From: Coix lacryma-jobi var. lacryma-jobi
Taxonomy: Eukaryota > Streptophyta > Magnoliopsida > Poales > Poaceae
Length of the DNA stretch: 64,000 nucleotides
Direction: 5' to 3'
NCBI GenBank assembly: GCA_009763385.1
Contig: CM019828.1
Span: forward strand, 23,507,000-23,570,999
Position 1 is the first letter of the stretch, and each line of letters opens with the position of its first letter. The position numbers and the translations under genes are program-made. Of this stretch, positions 1-11,639 are shown in pieces. The notes beneath the pieces are model-generated. The model had not been told where the DNA came from, ran no database searches, and worked only from the letters and a program-made list of their open reading frames with translations.

Positions 1-27
1 GAAACCCCGCCCATTGGGGTTTCCTCT

Positions 28-35
28 TATAAATA
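28..35 (+). promoter_or_regulatory. TATA box of the antisense gene, copy 1
   Basis: TATAAATA lies about 140 bp upstream of the antisense-gene ATG (174). It sits in the same context as the TATA box of copy 2 at 38049-38056, just after a 'ttggggtt' stretch and before a purine-rich GAGAGAG leader. Conservation of the box in both copies supports a real promoter; no transcript evidence is available. Confidence 0.55.
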
Positions 36-173
36 TCGAAAGAGAGAGAGGAACCCTTTACTTTGCCTTTGCCTTCACCCGCCGCCGTAGCCTCCGCACG
101 CCTTCTTCCCGAGCCTGCAATTGGGAATCTTCCCGGCCGCCCGTCCGCTGCTCGAATCCGCGCCGTCGCCGCC

Positions 174-3100
174 ATGGCCGCTTAGACTCCAGCGCTGCCG
201 GCCGAAGACTGGAACCCGTCGAAGACGACGCAACGCGAGCTGGATTCGCTGGTGGCCCAGGGCTCCTCCGTCCCAACCCGCAGGAGGGACCCGCGTGGTG
301 GGTTCTTCTGTCGGAGGATCACCGGGAGCCGCACCTGCCGGAGGGGTATGTGGTGAGCTTCACGCGCTACCACCGCATGGGGCTTGGCGTTCCGCCGAGC
401 CGCTTCATGCGGGGGCTAGCTCACCACTTCGAGGTGGAGCTACAACACTTCTCCCCCAACTCAATCTCGCACGCTGCCATCTTCGCCGCGGTGTGCGAGG
501 GATATTTGAAGATCGAGCCGCACTGGGAGATGTTCGTCCACCTCTTCCGGGGCGAGCTCTTCCTCAAGGCCTTGAAACCTAGCGGGAGGAGGCTCGTGCG
601 TGTGGGCTCTCTCACCGTCACCGCGAGGACTGGGGCCTCGTCGGCCAACGTCCCCCGCGAATACCTCCGCTACAAGCTTTCCACCAACCAGGCGGGGTGG
701 GACGACCATTGGTTCTACCTGCGGAACGAGGGCGGGCTCCTTCCGCAGTACACGGTGGGGTCATCACCCAGCGCCCGGAGAAGTGGACCTGGGGCGTCGC
801 AGCGGACCGGCAGGGCCACCTGATGTCGCTGATGAAGACGATGCGGTCGTTGGTGGAGGACAAGGGCTTGACCTTGACCGTCCAGGCGGTTATTTGGGTG
901 TTCCACCAGCGGAGGGTCCTTCCTCTGGCGGACCGCCCCCTCCTCATGCATGAGATGGGACCAAAGGCCCCGCTCGAGGCGCTGAACGAGTCGAGGATGG
1001 CCGAGGAAAGGCTGCCTCGGAGCGAGGGCGTCTCCCGGGTGTCGATCAGTCCATGGGTCGTTTGTCCCCGAGGACACCAACCTGGTCCCCATGGCGCCTG
1101 ACGAGGGGTGTCTTGACCTGGTAAGCCACCCTCGAGTCAGGTTGTCTCGAGCCTCCCCTCCTTTCTCTTTTTCTGAATCTTGTTTTACTCTCCTTATGGT
1201 TTTTCTTATCAAGTTTGTTTTCTTAAAGGGGGGTTCACATGTCGCGCGTCGAGGCCCCCGGTGAGGGAGGACGCCACGGAAAGACAGGTGAGGCGCCTCT
1301 CTGCTCAGAAAGATAAGAAAAGTAAGGATGCAAAGAAGAAGAAAGAAAAAGAGAGGAACTTGCGCCGGTCGGCCCGGGAACAGAAGCTCGCGAAGGCTCG
1401 TCGTAACCGGCAGCCTGGAGAGGAGTCCCCCGAGCTCAGTTCCTCGAGCTCGGAGGAGGAGGATGATGATGAGGAGGAGAGAGTGATGACGAAGGGATGG
1501 ATGCGCGTTTGAGGCGCGCGGGGGTCGTCGACGTCAGGGCTGATCGCTCCTCTGTGCAGGAGAATGTTTTGGAGGTCCCCCCGGCGAAGGGATCGCGCGG
1601 GCGCAGCCGCGGAAGGCTCCGTCAGGCCCAGCCTCGTCGGAGGCCCAGGGCACGTCGAGCTCCGTACCGGACGTGCCCGCTGACGCGAGGAAACCTCGAA
1701 CCAGGAGCGCCATCGCTGCGGCGCAGAAGGAGGCCGCGACCGCGTCGACCCAGGCGGGGGGTCTCGAGAAGGGCCGACCGTCGAGGAGCGGTCAACACGT
1801 CGAGAAGGACTCCGGGCCCGACCATCGCAAGGCGTCGAGGGTGACATCGAGCCCGCGCCACCATGACCGTCGAGGGGGGAGCCCCCGGTCGTCCCGTGAC
1901 GAGAGTCGCGAGCGACCCCGGAGCCCGTCGCCGCATCGCCGCCGGGAGAAGGAGGCAGGCGCGGGGGGGGGGGGGGGGCGCGGCCGTCAGCACGAGCGCC
2001 GGAGCAGGTCTCGGAGCCCACGCGGGAAAGGCGTCAAGATGACCGCTCGAAGGAGACGTGGTCGCCACTCGGGACGGGAGACAAAAGGAGAGCTCTCCGC
2101 CGGGGTCGAGCCACGGGATGCATCGGGAACCTTCCCCCGTCCAAGCCACGTGGAGACGGCTCAGGGGTGTGGCTCGAGCCATGGGGCGGGCTCGAAGCCC
2201 TTGAGCGGGTCCGGCGATTCGGGGAAGAAGCTCCGCCCTCGCTTTGGGTGAGTAGGTCTCCTTAATTTCGTTGGTAGGGAAACTTTACCTTTTTACCTTT
2301 GGTGATATGTGATGTTTTCTGGCTTTTCAGGGAAAAGCGCCCCCCGGCAGGAGATGGTCCCCGCGGCGTCCAAGCGGGCCAAGACCTCGAGTCTGCCGAG
2401 GTCCAAGCACCTCGAGGTATGGCTCCTTCTTCCGCTGGGGAGGGCCGCTTGGCTGGCGAGGCTCGAGCAGCCATGGCTCGGGGAAGCCAGAGCCGTCGCG
2501 GATCTTGGTGAGGCCAACGCCGTCGACCACGGGGGTCGAAGCTTTTCCTGTTTCTGACGACGTTGTTCTCCTTTTCAGCAGGGACCACGGCTCCTGGCGC
2601 CGAGCCTGCCGCCACCGCGTCCGTCGCGGCACCACATCCTCCTCTTCTCCTCCTCCTCAGGTGGCGCCTATCGAGAGGGCCACTCCTCCCCCCGTCGTGA
2701 CGGACCATCTCGGGGGGAGCTCCCGAGACAAGCATGGCTCCGTTGGCGTCTGGGGCTGAAGGGTCGGCGGCCCTCGAGTCCCCGGTCGACGCGAGCCGGC
2801 CTGCGGAGAAGGGGAAGGAGGGAGAGGCGTCGGTGGAGAAGGTGCCGACGGTGGAGGAGCTCCTGGACGAGCTGGAGCAGGTGCCGCCCCGGTCGAGGGC
2901 TCAACGCTGGAGGAAGCGCTCGAGGCAACGGCCGGGGTCGACAAGACGCCGGAAGACCCGGCGAGGGAGGAGAGCTTGGGGACGAGCCCCCTTCGAGCGA
3001 TCCGCTACCGCTCGAGTCCCCGCCTCCATGCGAGGCCGCGCCTCGCCTCGGAGGGGATGGAGCAGCGGGAGGAGACGGCGGAGGGGCGGAGGGAGCCGCA

Positions 3101-4492
3101 GCCTGTGCCGCCGGTTGGTGGGCCGCAGCTGGCGCCGCTCGAGCCGGAGGAGGAGGGCCTGCCCCTCGTCGAGATCGACGATCGGCGTGGCCGTATCCTG
3201 ACGCGCCGAGCCCGTCCGGCGCCATGATCCCCGTCGAGCGGGGCTCGCGGGGGGTTCCGCGGGAGGCGCGGTCCATCTTCAGGGAGGTGGCCGAGCTCGT
3301 GGCGGAGGCGGAGAGGTCCTTCTCGGAGGAGGCGGAGAAGTCCGCGCAGGTGGCGGCCGCCCTTGCGAAGGCAGAGGGGGAGCTCCAGGAGCTCCGCGCC
3401 GAGCTGGGTCGGAACGCGCAGATGGCGAGCCGGCTCAACGCGGCGCAGGCGGAGGCCAGGCGGCTCGAGACGAGGCCGCCCAAGCTAAGAGGGAGGCCAC
3501 CACCGCTTTGTCCGCGGTGGAGTCGTCGAAGAAGGAGGCCGCCGACGCCCGAAGCGAGGCCGCCACCGCCCGGTCTGCAGCGGAGGCGGCGAAGAAGAAG
3601 GCCGTCGACGCCCAAAACGAAGCCGCCACCGCCCGGTCTGCAGCGGAGGCGGCGAAGAAAGAGGCCGAGGAGGCCAAGAGCGAGGCCGCCACCGCCCTGG
3701 CTGCAAAGGAGGTAGCGCGGCAGGAGGTGGTCCGGAAGGATCTGGCCCTTGCGCAGACGGGCAAGCTGGTCGAGGACCTTAGGGGCGAAAAGCTCGACGT
3801 GCTGTCCCAGAAGCGTGCACTAGAGCAGCGCGTCGAGGTCCTTACCAGCGACTTCGCCGCTCTGGGCGTGCACTGCCAAGGTAATCTTCATGCCCTGTCT
3901 TGCTTTGATTTCGGGATTCTTGCCACGCCGCGGACTTACCCCCTTCTGTTTGTTGCATAGACGTCGAGAAGACCGCCGAGGAGCTCCGTGAGACGAATCA
4001 GACTCTCGTGGAGCAACTCCGGGGTGAGACCATGGTGGCGGAACGGGCGCGCTGCACCCTCGACCGGCTCAGCTCCATGTGGGGTGTCGACCCGGTGGCC
4101 GCGGCAGAGGGCGCGTGGCTCGAGGCGACGCCCTGGTGGATGCCCTGTGCTATTTTGACGTGGCCGCGCGAGACCGCGTCCGGAGCGCTCTCCACCACGG
4201 CGTGAAGCAGGCGTTCGCGGCCGTCCGTTCCGGTTTCCGCTACCCGGTCAACGTCGTCGCCAAGGGCTTCGTCGAGATCGAGGGGAAGGACGAAGAATGG
4301 AACGACCGCCGCGTCGACAAGATCCTGGAGAAGGTGGAGAGGCCGGGGGCGGCGTTCGCGAAGCTCTTCGAGGAGGACGTGCTGCCCCCGATGCGAACAG
4401 TGGTGCGGGTGGCCCCCTCCTCCTGGCCCGGATGTCGAGGCTGAGCCCGCGGCAGAAGAGCTGGGGAGGAATTCCAGACGGATGAAGAATGA
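174..4492 (+). pseudogene. Decayed antisense gene of Tat element copy 1 (gypsy-type transposon domain, SR-rich and coiled-coil protein)
   Basis: Homologous along its length to the gene at 38193-42449. The ATG at 174 is followed by an in-frame TAG at 183-185. Exon 1 (to 1120) encodes the domain known in Pfam as 'putative gypsy type transposon' (Transposase_28 by recall), recognisable by 'EGYVVSFTRYHRMGLGVPPS' and 'HWFYLRNEGGLLPQY', with frameshifts near 750 and 1050. Introns inferred by alignment are 1121-1228, 2248-2330, 2508-2581 and 3881-3960, all GT...AG. Exon 2 is Lys/Arg then Arg/Ser rich and carries a 16-G run (1963-1978) that breaks the frame. Exon 4 encodes Ala/Glu/Lys coiled-coil repeats; exon 5 ends at TGA 4490-4492. 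The function of this family is unknown. Confidence 0.8.
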
Positions 4493-5037
4493 GGCCTGCG
4501 TGCCAAATTTGGGCGTCGAGGCCCTTGTAAGAATTCAAATCATGACTTATGGCCCGTCGAGGTCAATATGTGTATATGACTTGTTTATTTAAAGAAGCTG
4601 TTTTCTTTTCAAATTTATTCGATCATTTCTCTTTGTCGCTAGCTCGAGCTTCATCCGGCTTGGTCCGTGTTCCTTCGATACGCGCCACGAGTACCTCGAG
4701 GGGAGGCGTAGGTAGGGTACCGTAGCCCGGGGGCGTAGGTGGCCGTCTACGTCGACGCCCCCCGACTCTTGGAGGCTCGGGGTATTACGGATTTAGACGC
4801 TGCTAGTATGCTCGAGGTGCGAATCGAGACGAGGGTCGAATTTTTTGAAAAGAAAACGCGTTTTTTCGGAGTCTGGGGGGGGTCCCCCTGTCAGCCCCGA
4901 GGGAGGCTCGACCCTGAGCAAGGCAGGGTCGAGGCTACCTTAAGTTGCTAAGTAAAATGAATGACAGTGCGCGAGTTTGTTCATTCATGTTTGACATGTT
5001 TGTACAAAGCAACAAAATGAACAAGGCCTCGAGGCCT
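4493..5037. other. Spacer between convergent antisense gene and pol, copy 1
   Basis: No ORF with recognisable content. It holds the presumed 3' UTR of the antisense gene (AT-rich stretch near 4560-4630 after the stop) and the region downstream of the pol stop at 5038. Nearly the same sequence occurs at 42450-42987 in copy 2. The two genes point at each other across this spacer, so overlapping 3' ends are plausible (inference). Confidence 0.6.
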
Positions 5038-8000
5038 TTAAGGGTAGAAGCGACGTAGCTGAGATATGTTCCACGCATTCGCCAGGATCCTGCCTTGACC
5101 GTCGTAGAGCTTGTACGTTCCTGGCTTGAGCACCTCAGCTACGGTGTATGGACCCTCCCATGGAGGGGTGAGCTTGTGGCGCCCTCGATTATCTTGCAGA
5201 CGTCGAAGCACGAGGTCCCCTACCGCCAGGTCCCTCTTGCGCACGTGCTTGTCGTGGTAGCGTCGAAGTATTTGCTGGTAGCGCGCGGAGTTGATGAGCG
5301 CCACGTCTCGAGCCTCCTCGAGCTGGTCCTTGGCGTTGGCAAGCCTCTCGTCGTTGGTTTGCCCGTTGTAGGCTCGAAGTCGAGGGGAGCCGTACTCGAG
5401 GTCCGTAGGTAGGACAGCCTCGGCGCCGTAGGTTAGGAAGAACGGAGTGAACCCGGTGGCTCGACTCGGCGTAGTCCTGAGGCCCCACAGCACCGAGGGG
5501 AGCTCTGCAGCCCACCCTTTTCCAAAATTCTTGAGGGTCTTGAACAGCCTCGGCTTCAGCCCATGGAGTATCATGCCGTTGGCGCGCTCGACCTGCCCGT
5601 TGCATTGAGGGTACGCGACCGAGGCCCAGGTCACGCGAATGTTGTTGTCGTCGCAGAAGTTGGTGAACTTTTTGCCCGTGAATTGGGTGCCATTGTCGGT
5701 GATGATGACGTTAGGCACCCCAAACGGTACATGATGTCGGCGATGAACTCGACAGCCTTCTCGGAGGTGGGGTCGCCTATGGGCTTGGCCTCGATCCACT
5801 TGGTGAATTTGTCGATGGCCACGAGCACATGCGTGTACTTTCCAGTTGTCATCTTGAGGGGACCCACGAGGTCGAGCCCCCAGACGGCAAACGGCCAAGT
5901 GATGGGGATCATCTGCAGGGCGTGCGGGCTGGTGCGTTTGCTTGGCGTAGAACTGACACCCTTGGCAAGCTTGGACCAGGCGCTTGGCGTCTCCGATGGC
6001 GGTTGGCCAGTAGAAGCCCTGTCGGAAGGCGTTCCCTACCAGGGTCCTTGGCGCTGCGTGATGGCCGCAAGCCCCCGAGTGCATGTCGTCGAGGAGCCTG
6101 CGTCCCTCCTCGAGGGGGATGCAGCGTTGAAGGATTCCTGATGGGCTTCGACGGTACAGCTCTCGTTCGTCGCCGTAGATGACGTAGGTCTTGGCCCTTC
6201 GAGCGATGCGTCGGGCCTCCGTCTTGTCTTCTGGTAGCACGCCTTGCGTCAGGTAGTCGAGGAAGGGCGTCCGCCAGTCGAGGGGTCGTGATGACGAAGA
6301 GGCAGGTGCGTCGATCTGCATCGCCTCAGCGGATGTCGAGGGGTATTCGATTGGGGTGGCGTGAAGGTCGAGCCCCCGTGTCTGGTTCGAGGGGTGGCGT
6401 CGAGGGGCCAGCCCCGGGCCGATTTTGACGGATGGCTCGAAGATATCCCTCGAGAAGACATCTGGGGGGACGGTGCCGCGCGTGGATGCTAACTTAGCCA
6501 GCTCGTCCGCGGCCTCGTTGTACTTTCGAGCGATGTGGTTGAGCTCGAGGCCGTAGAACTTATCTTCTAGCTTGCGCACTCCCCGCAGTATGCCTCCATC
6601 TTGGGATCGATGCAGCTTGAAGCCTTCATAACCTGGTTGATGACGAGCTGCGAGTCCCCTCGAACGTCGAGGCGTCGGACCCCGAGCTCGAGGGCGATGC
6701 GCAGCCCATTAACGAGGGCCTCGTACTCAGCGACGTTGTTGGAGGCGGGGAAGTGCAAGCGTAGCAGGTAGCGCATGTGGACTCCGAGGGGTGAAATGAA
6801 GAGCAGGCCTGCGCCTGCCCCCGTCTTCATGAGGGATCCGTCGAAGTACATGGTCCAGAGCTCGGCTTGGATTTGTGCCGGCGGGAGCTGGGTGTCGGTC
6901 CATTCAGCAACGAAGTCCGCCAACGCTTGCGACTTGATGGCTTTTCGCGGGGCGTAGGTGATGGCCTCCCCCATTAGCTCGGCGGACCACTTGGCGATGC
7001 GCCCCGTGGCCTCCCGATTGTTGATGATCTCACCGAGGGGGAAGGATGACACCACCGTTACGGGATGAGCGAGGAAGTAGTGCTGGAGCTTGCGCCTCGT
7101 GATGATGATGCCGTAGAGCAGCTTCTGGATGTGCGGGTACCGGGCCTTGGCCTCGGAGAGCACCTCACTGGTGAAGTACACCGGCCGTTGGACCGGCAAC
7201 GCACGACCCTCCTCGTGCCTCTCGACGACTATGACCGCGCTGACCACCTGAGTGGTTGCGGCCACATAGAGGAGAAGGGACTCGGGGGGATCGTCACCCT
7301 GGGCTGGTCGTGGTGGCACGAGGATTGGCGCGGAAGTCAGCAACCCCTTCAACTTGGTTAGGGCCTCCTCGGCTTCAAGGGTCCACGCAAAGCGTTCCGT
7401 CTTCTTCAGCAAGCGGTAGAGAGGTAGCGCCTTTTCCCCTAGCCTCGAGATGAACCTACTGAGAGCAGCTAGGCAGCCTGTCACTTTCTGTACGCCCTTG
7501 AGGTCTCGAATTGGGCCCATCCTCGTGACTGCTGAGATCTTTTCGGGGTTGGCCTCGATCCCCCGTTGTGAGACAATGTAGCCAAGTAGCATGCCCCGGG
7601 GCACACCAAAGACACATTTCTCGGGGTTGAGCTTCACATTCTTGGCCCGGAGGCACTCGAACGTGGTCTCGAGATCGCTGATGAGGTTCCCGACTTTCTT
7701 GGTTTTAACCACGATGTCATCGACGTAGGCCTCGACGGTTTTGCCTATGTGTTCGCCAAAGATATGCTGCATGCAACGTTGGTACGTTGCCCCGGCGTTT
7801 CGAAGGCCGAAGGGCATTGTAACGTAGCAATACATACCAAAAGGCGTAACAAAAGAGGTAGCGAGCTCGTCGGATTCTTTCATCCTAATCTGGTGGTAGC
7901 CGGAATACGCATCGAGAAATGAAAGTACTTCACACCCCGCAGTGGAATCGATAATCTGATCAATTCTAGGTAAAGGAAATGGAACTTTTGGACACGCTTT

Positions 8001-8309
8001 ATTCAGACCAGTGTAGTCTACACACATCCGCATTTTTCCATTCTTTTTCCTAACTAGTACAGGGTTAGCTAGCCACTCCGGGTGAAATACCTCCTTGATG
8101 AATCCAGCCGCCAAAAGCTTGTGCACCTCCTCGCCGATGATCCTGCGCTTCTCCTCGTCGAAGCGGCGCAGGCGTTGCTTCACCGGTCTGGACCCGGCCT
8201 GGATCTCCAAGGCGTGCTCGGCGACTCCCCTCGGTATGCCTGGCATGTCCGAGGGGCCCCACGCAAACATGTCGATGTTCGCGCGGAGAAAGTCGACGAG
8301 CACTGCTTC
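5038..8309 (-). pseudogene. pol: pol of Tat copy 1: RT, RNase H, second RNase H, integrase (frameshifted)
   Basis: Read from 8309 downwards. RT shows 'GYHQIRM', 'TPFGMYCYVTMPFGL' and the catalytic YVDD at 7716-7727. A degenerate first RNase H follows, then a second one with 'MYFDGS', 'AEYEAL' and 'RGDSQLV' carrying the acidic residues. Integrase shows an HHCC-like zinc site ('GACGHHAAPRTL' ... 'CQGCQFYAKQTH'), the D,D,E positions in 'DLVGPLKMT', 'ITDNGTQF' and 'NGQVERANGM', and a C-terminal 'PPWEGPYTV' module. Frames break near 6575 (one base fewer than copy 2) and twice in integrase around 5720-5920. The enzymes would copy RNA to DNA and integrate it; this copy is inactive. Confidence 0.9.
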
Positions 8310-9087
8310 CTATTTAGGCTCGAGGCTGGCACTGATGGCCAGCGTCTTGCCATCGGTCGAGGTCGGGTCGACGGGTATCAGCTTGGTGTGCTCTGCCGGC
8401 TCGAAGGGCCGGCGTGGCGTTTGCTTCAGGGGCCTCTCGGTGGCCAGGGCCGCTAGGGCTTCGAGCGAGTCGAGGTGGACGTTGGCCTCCCCACGCTCGA
8501 CGCACTCCACGTCGCAGTGGTACGCGTGCTCGTAGGAGGTGTCGATGGTGATGACCCCTTTCGGCCCCGGCATCTTGAGCTTCAAGTACGTGTAGTTGGG
8601 AACCGCCATGAACTTGGCGTAGCCTGGCCGGCCGATGATGGCGTGGTAGGTCCCTTGGAATCCAACCACCTCGAAGGTGAGCGTCTCCCGGCGGAAGTTA
8701 GCCGGCGTGCCAAAGCAAACCGGCAGGTCGATGCGCCCGAGGGGGTGAGCCTTCTTCCCTGGTACGACTCCGTGGAATCCCCCGACGCTGGGTCGGAGCT
8801 GATCCCTCGAAATCCCCAGGAGGTCGAGAGTCTCGAGGTATATGACGTTGAGGCTCGAGCCCCCATCCATCAACACCTTGGAGAACCGTACGTCGACGAT
8901 GACGGGGTCGACGACGAGGGGGTACGCCCCCGGATTTACGACATGGTCCGGATGGTCGTTACGGTCGAATGTGATCGGCGCGTCGGACCAGTCGAGGTAC
9001 TGGGGAGTGTCGTGGCGGAGTGCGAAGACCTCCCGGCGTTCCTTCTTCCTCTCCGAGCTGAGAGCCCGACGGTTGGGCCCCCGTAGA
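8310..9087 (-). pseudogene. Protease region of Tat copy 1, ending at an in-frame TAG
   Basis: The reading frame contains an aspartic protease motif 'LMDGGSSLN', where the usual D-S/T-G is D-G-G-S, and a 'HAIIGRPGYAKFM' block typical of the C-terminal half of the fold. It stops at TAG (minus strand, 8310-8312) after 'SASLEPK'; the RT frame continues in exactly the same phase downstream. Upstream it is joined to gag in copy 2 but is out of frame with gag in copy 1 because of an indel near 8900-9087. The protease would cleave the Gag-Pol precursor. Confidence 0.8.
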
Positions 9088-11560
9088 TCATGAAGCAGTC
9101 ACGCACCGGGGGGAACCCGCGTCCCCGTCGTCGCGTCGTTTGTTGTCCTTGCCCTTAGGCGTGTCCTCCTTCTTGTCGTCGAGCTTGGCGTAGAAGCCCT
9201 TCAGCAGTCGGCAGTCTTTTAGCTTGTGATTCACGGGGCCCTTGTGATAAGGGCAGGGGTCCTCGAGCATCTGGTCGAAAAACAGCCCCGTCAGGGGGGC
9301 CTCGAGGTTCTTATGGTCGAGGGCGCCCATGAGCACTTCTTCATCGTCGTCGTCGTCGGCGTCGCGCTTCGCCTTTTGACCTTTGCTTTTGTTCTTCTTC
9401 TTTTTGTTGTTGTTGTTGTTGCGGTTCTTGGCGTCGTTGCCCTTGTTCGAGCCCTCCGGCGCGGTCACCGCCTTACCTTTGTCCGTGGAGCGGCCAAAGA
9501 AGGCCCCCACTGCCTCGTCGCCTGAGGCAAAGCTGGTGACACGATCCATCAGGTCCTCGACCGTCCTGGGACGGTAGCGCCCTAGCTCATGAACTAGCTC
9601 TTGGCATGTCGTGCCCGCGAGGAACGCTGAGATGACGTCCTCATCAGGCACGTGGGGGAGCTCGAGGCGCTGCTTCGAGAATCGCCGAGCAAAGTCGCGG
9701 AGGGGCTCGTCCGCTGCCTGCCTGCAACGCCGTAGATCCCAGGGGTTGCCTGGGCGCACGCAAGTCCCCTTGAAATTCCCGTCGAAGACCCTGACTAGGT
9801 CGGCCCAGTCATGGATCCGATCCGGCGGGAGCCCCTCGAGCCACCGGCGGGCGGTGTCCGAGAGGTAAAGTGGGAGTTGGCGTATGATCACACGGTCGTC
9901 GCTCTTCGCTCCGCCCAGTTGGCAGCCTAGGCGGAAGTCCGAGAGCCAGAGCTTGGGCTCGACCTCCCCGTCATACTTCACGATGTTGGTCGGTGGTCGA
10001 AAGCGGTCGGGGAGGGTGAGCTGCGGATGGCCCGGCTGAAGACTCTGGGGCCCGGGGGCTCGAGGGCTTGCCGGTCCTCGTCACTGTCGTAGCGCCCCCC
10101 TCGATGGGCGCTATAGCCACGCTCTTGGGCCCCCTTGTCCTTGCGCCGGCGGTTGATGTCGTTGCGGGCGTCATTGGGGTCTCGAGGTGGCCGGTTGTCG
10201 ACGATCCGTTCCCGGACTGGCCTAGCTCGAGAGGCGTCCGGCTGGTGGACGGACGTCTCGCGCTCGTTGGGGCGTGTCTGCTGGTTTCCCCGAGGCCGCC
10301 CCGCGCCGTCGCGAGGCTGAGCTCTCGGCCTGCTGCACAGCGGCTGTCTCGAGGAGGTTCTTCATTTCCCCGAGCATGCGCCTGGCGTCAGGGTTGGAGA
10401 CGGCGGGTAGATCACGGAGCAGCATTGCCGCCGCCACCACGTTCTGCCCGGCTCGCGGGAAACGCACCTCGGGGCGTGCTGGTGCCCCGTCCTCGAGGAT
10501 CTGCCGGTGGACCTCTCGAGCGCGGCCACGAACACCGGCGCCTCGAGGCTGGGCTGGTTCCTGTGCTATAGTTTTCTCGAGTTGCAGCAGGCGCTGTCGT
10601 TCCTCCTCAGCCTTGGCGATGGCCTCCCGCAGCTGCGCGAGCTGCGCCGCCCGGTCGTCGCCGTGCTGAGATGGTGCAGCCGGTGCCGGGGGTTCGTTCC
10701 TCCCTGAACGCGTGATCCTCCTGCCGCAGCCACGTTTCCGGGCTCTTCGAGGTTGAGCGCCGGCCTGGTGTCGTCGTCGGCGTCGTCCACGACCCCCTCG
10801 AGCTGGAAGCACTCCCTGGTGGGGTCCCAGAGGTCAGGGTCGTGGTAGTCGTACTCATCGGAGTCGGAGCTGCTGATGCCGCGCCGCCCTGGCTCGTGCC
10901 GCTGGCTGCAGCTCTCGCGGTACCACTCCCCGAAGGTGGCTCGACGAGTGGCTCGACGGCTCGTGAGAGGCCGCGGTCGACGTGCGCGGGTAGACGATCT
11001 CCAGGTCGGTGGTGGCTCGTAGGAGTACGCCCGGACGCTCCTCCCGCTCTGCGGCCGCCCGGTCCTGACGGCGCTCGTCGAGGTGGTGGGCGTAAACAGC
11101 CGCGGAGTTGTTGAGGCCAAACGGGAACCGCTGGCGTCGAGCGCGGTACACCCCGTGCGGGAGGAGGCCAGGTGGTGTCGACGGAGCACGGCTCGGGGCC
11201 TCTGGCCAGGTTCCCGGTCCGTGCGCGTGACGAACGCGAACTCGCTGGGGGAGTGCGCACGCGCCCTGGAAGTCTCGGCGCGCGCGCCGGGCAGGTTTCC
11301 CCTCGGGGACTCTGCGTCGGCCGCGGGGGGAAGTGGGCGCACGCCGCGGGCACTGCCCGCGCCTGGCGACGATGGTGGCGACGGCGTCGCTCGCGAGGTG
11401 GCGGCGCGTGGTGGTGCGGGCGACGCGCCACGCCCCCCCGGCGGGGTGGCGTGACACGCCCTCCGCTCGGGCCCTCCGTGGAGAGCAGGGTCAGCTCGTT
11501 GCCGCTGCCGGGGCCAGGAACTCGAGGCTCCCGAACCAGACGACGGCGCCAGCAGAGAAC
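9088..11560 (-). pseudogene. gag: gag of Tat copy 1 (fragmented)
   Basis: The best-preserved part is 9088-9981, a retrotransposon gag capsid-like domain ('KLWLSDFRLGCQLGGA', 'ARRWLEGLPPDRIHDWADL', 'RDFARRFSKQRLELP'). It is followed by an Asn/Lys-rich linker, an acidic run and an atypical zinc-knuckle-like block 'CPYHKG...NHKLKDC'. Upstream, 10222-11560 is an Arg/Pro-rich N-terminal region in several frames with similarity to the open frame of copy 2, so indels have broken it. The product would coat the RNA in virus-like particles. The true start codon is uncertain. Confidence 0.75.
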
Positions 11561-11620
11561 GGAGGAGTGGAAGAAGCCATCCAGGAAACAACGAGAAATC
11601 GGCTCGGACACGCGAAGAGC

Positions 11621-11639
11621 CCCTACCTGGCGCGCCAAC
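11621..11639 (-). other. Primer binding site, Tat copy 1
   Basis: Directly inside the 5' LTR, read on the minus strand, the sequence begins GTTGGCGCGCCAGGTAGG. The copy 2 equivalent (49603-49621) differs by one base. This is not the tRNA-Met type used by the copia elements in this window. I did not assign the tRNA. Confidence 0.6.

Noticed and set aside
14..823. 269-codon plus-strand ORF starting at 14 as an independent gene
   Set aside because: Only residues after the TAG at 183-185 match the antisense gene of copy 2; the part before 174 is leader sequence in another context, so the start is an artefact of decay.
1305..2021. Long minus-strand ORFs opposite the antisense gene (also 39724-40329, 40685-41824)
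   Set aside because: Low-complexity Arg/Pro/Ser translations that mirror SR-rich and coiled-coil exons on the other strand; no domain and no conservation beyond what the real frame imposes.
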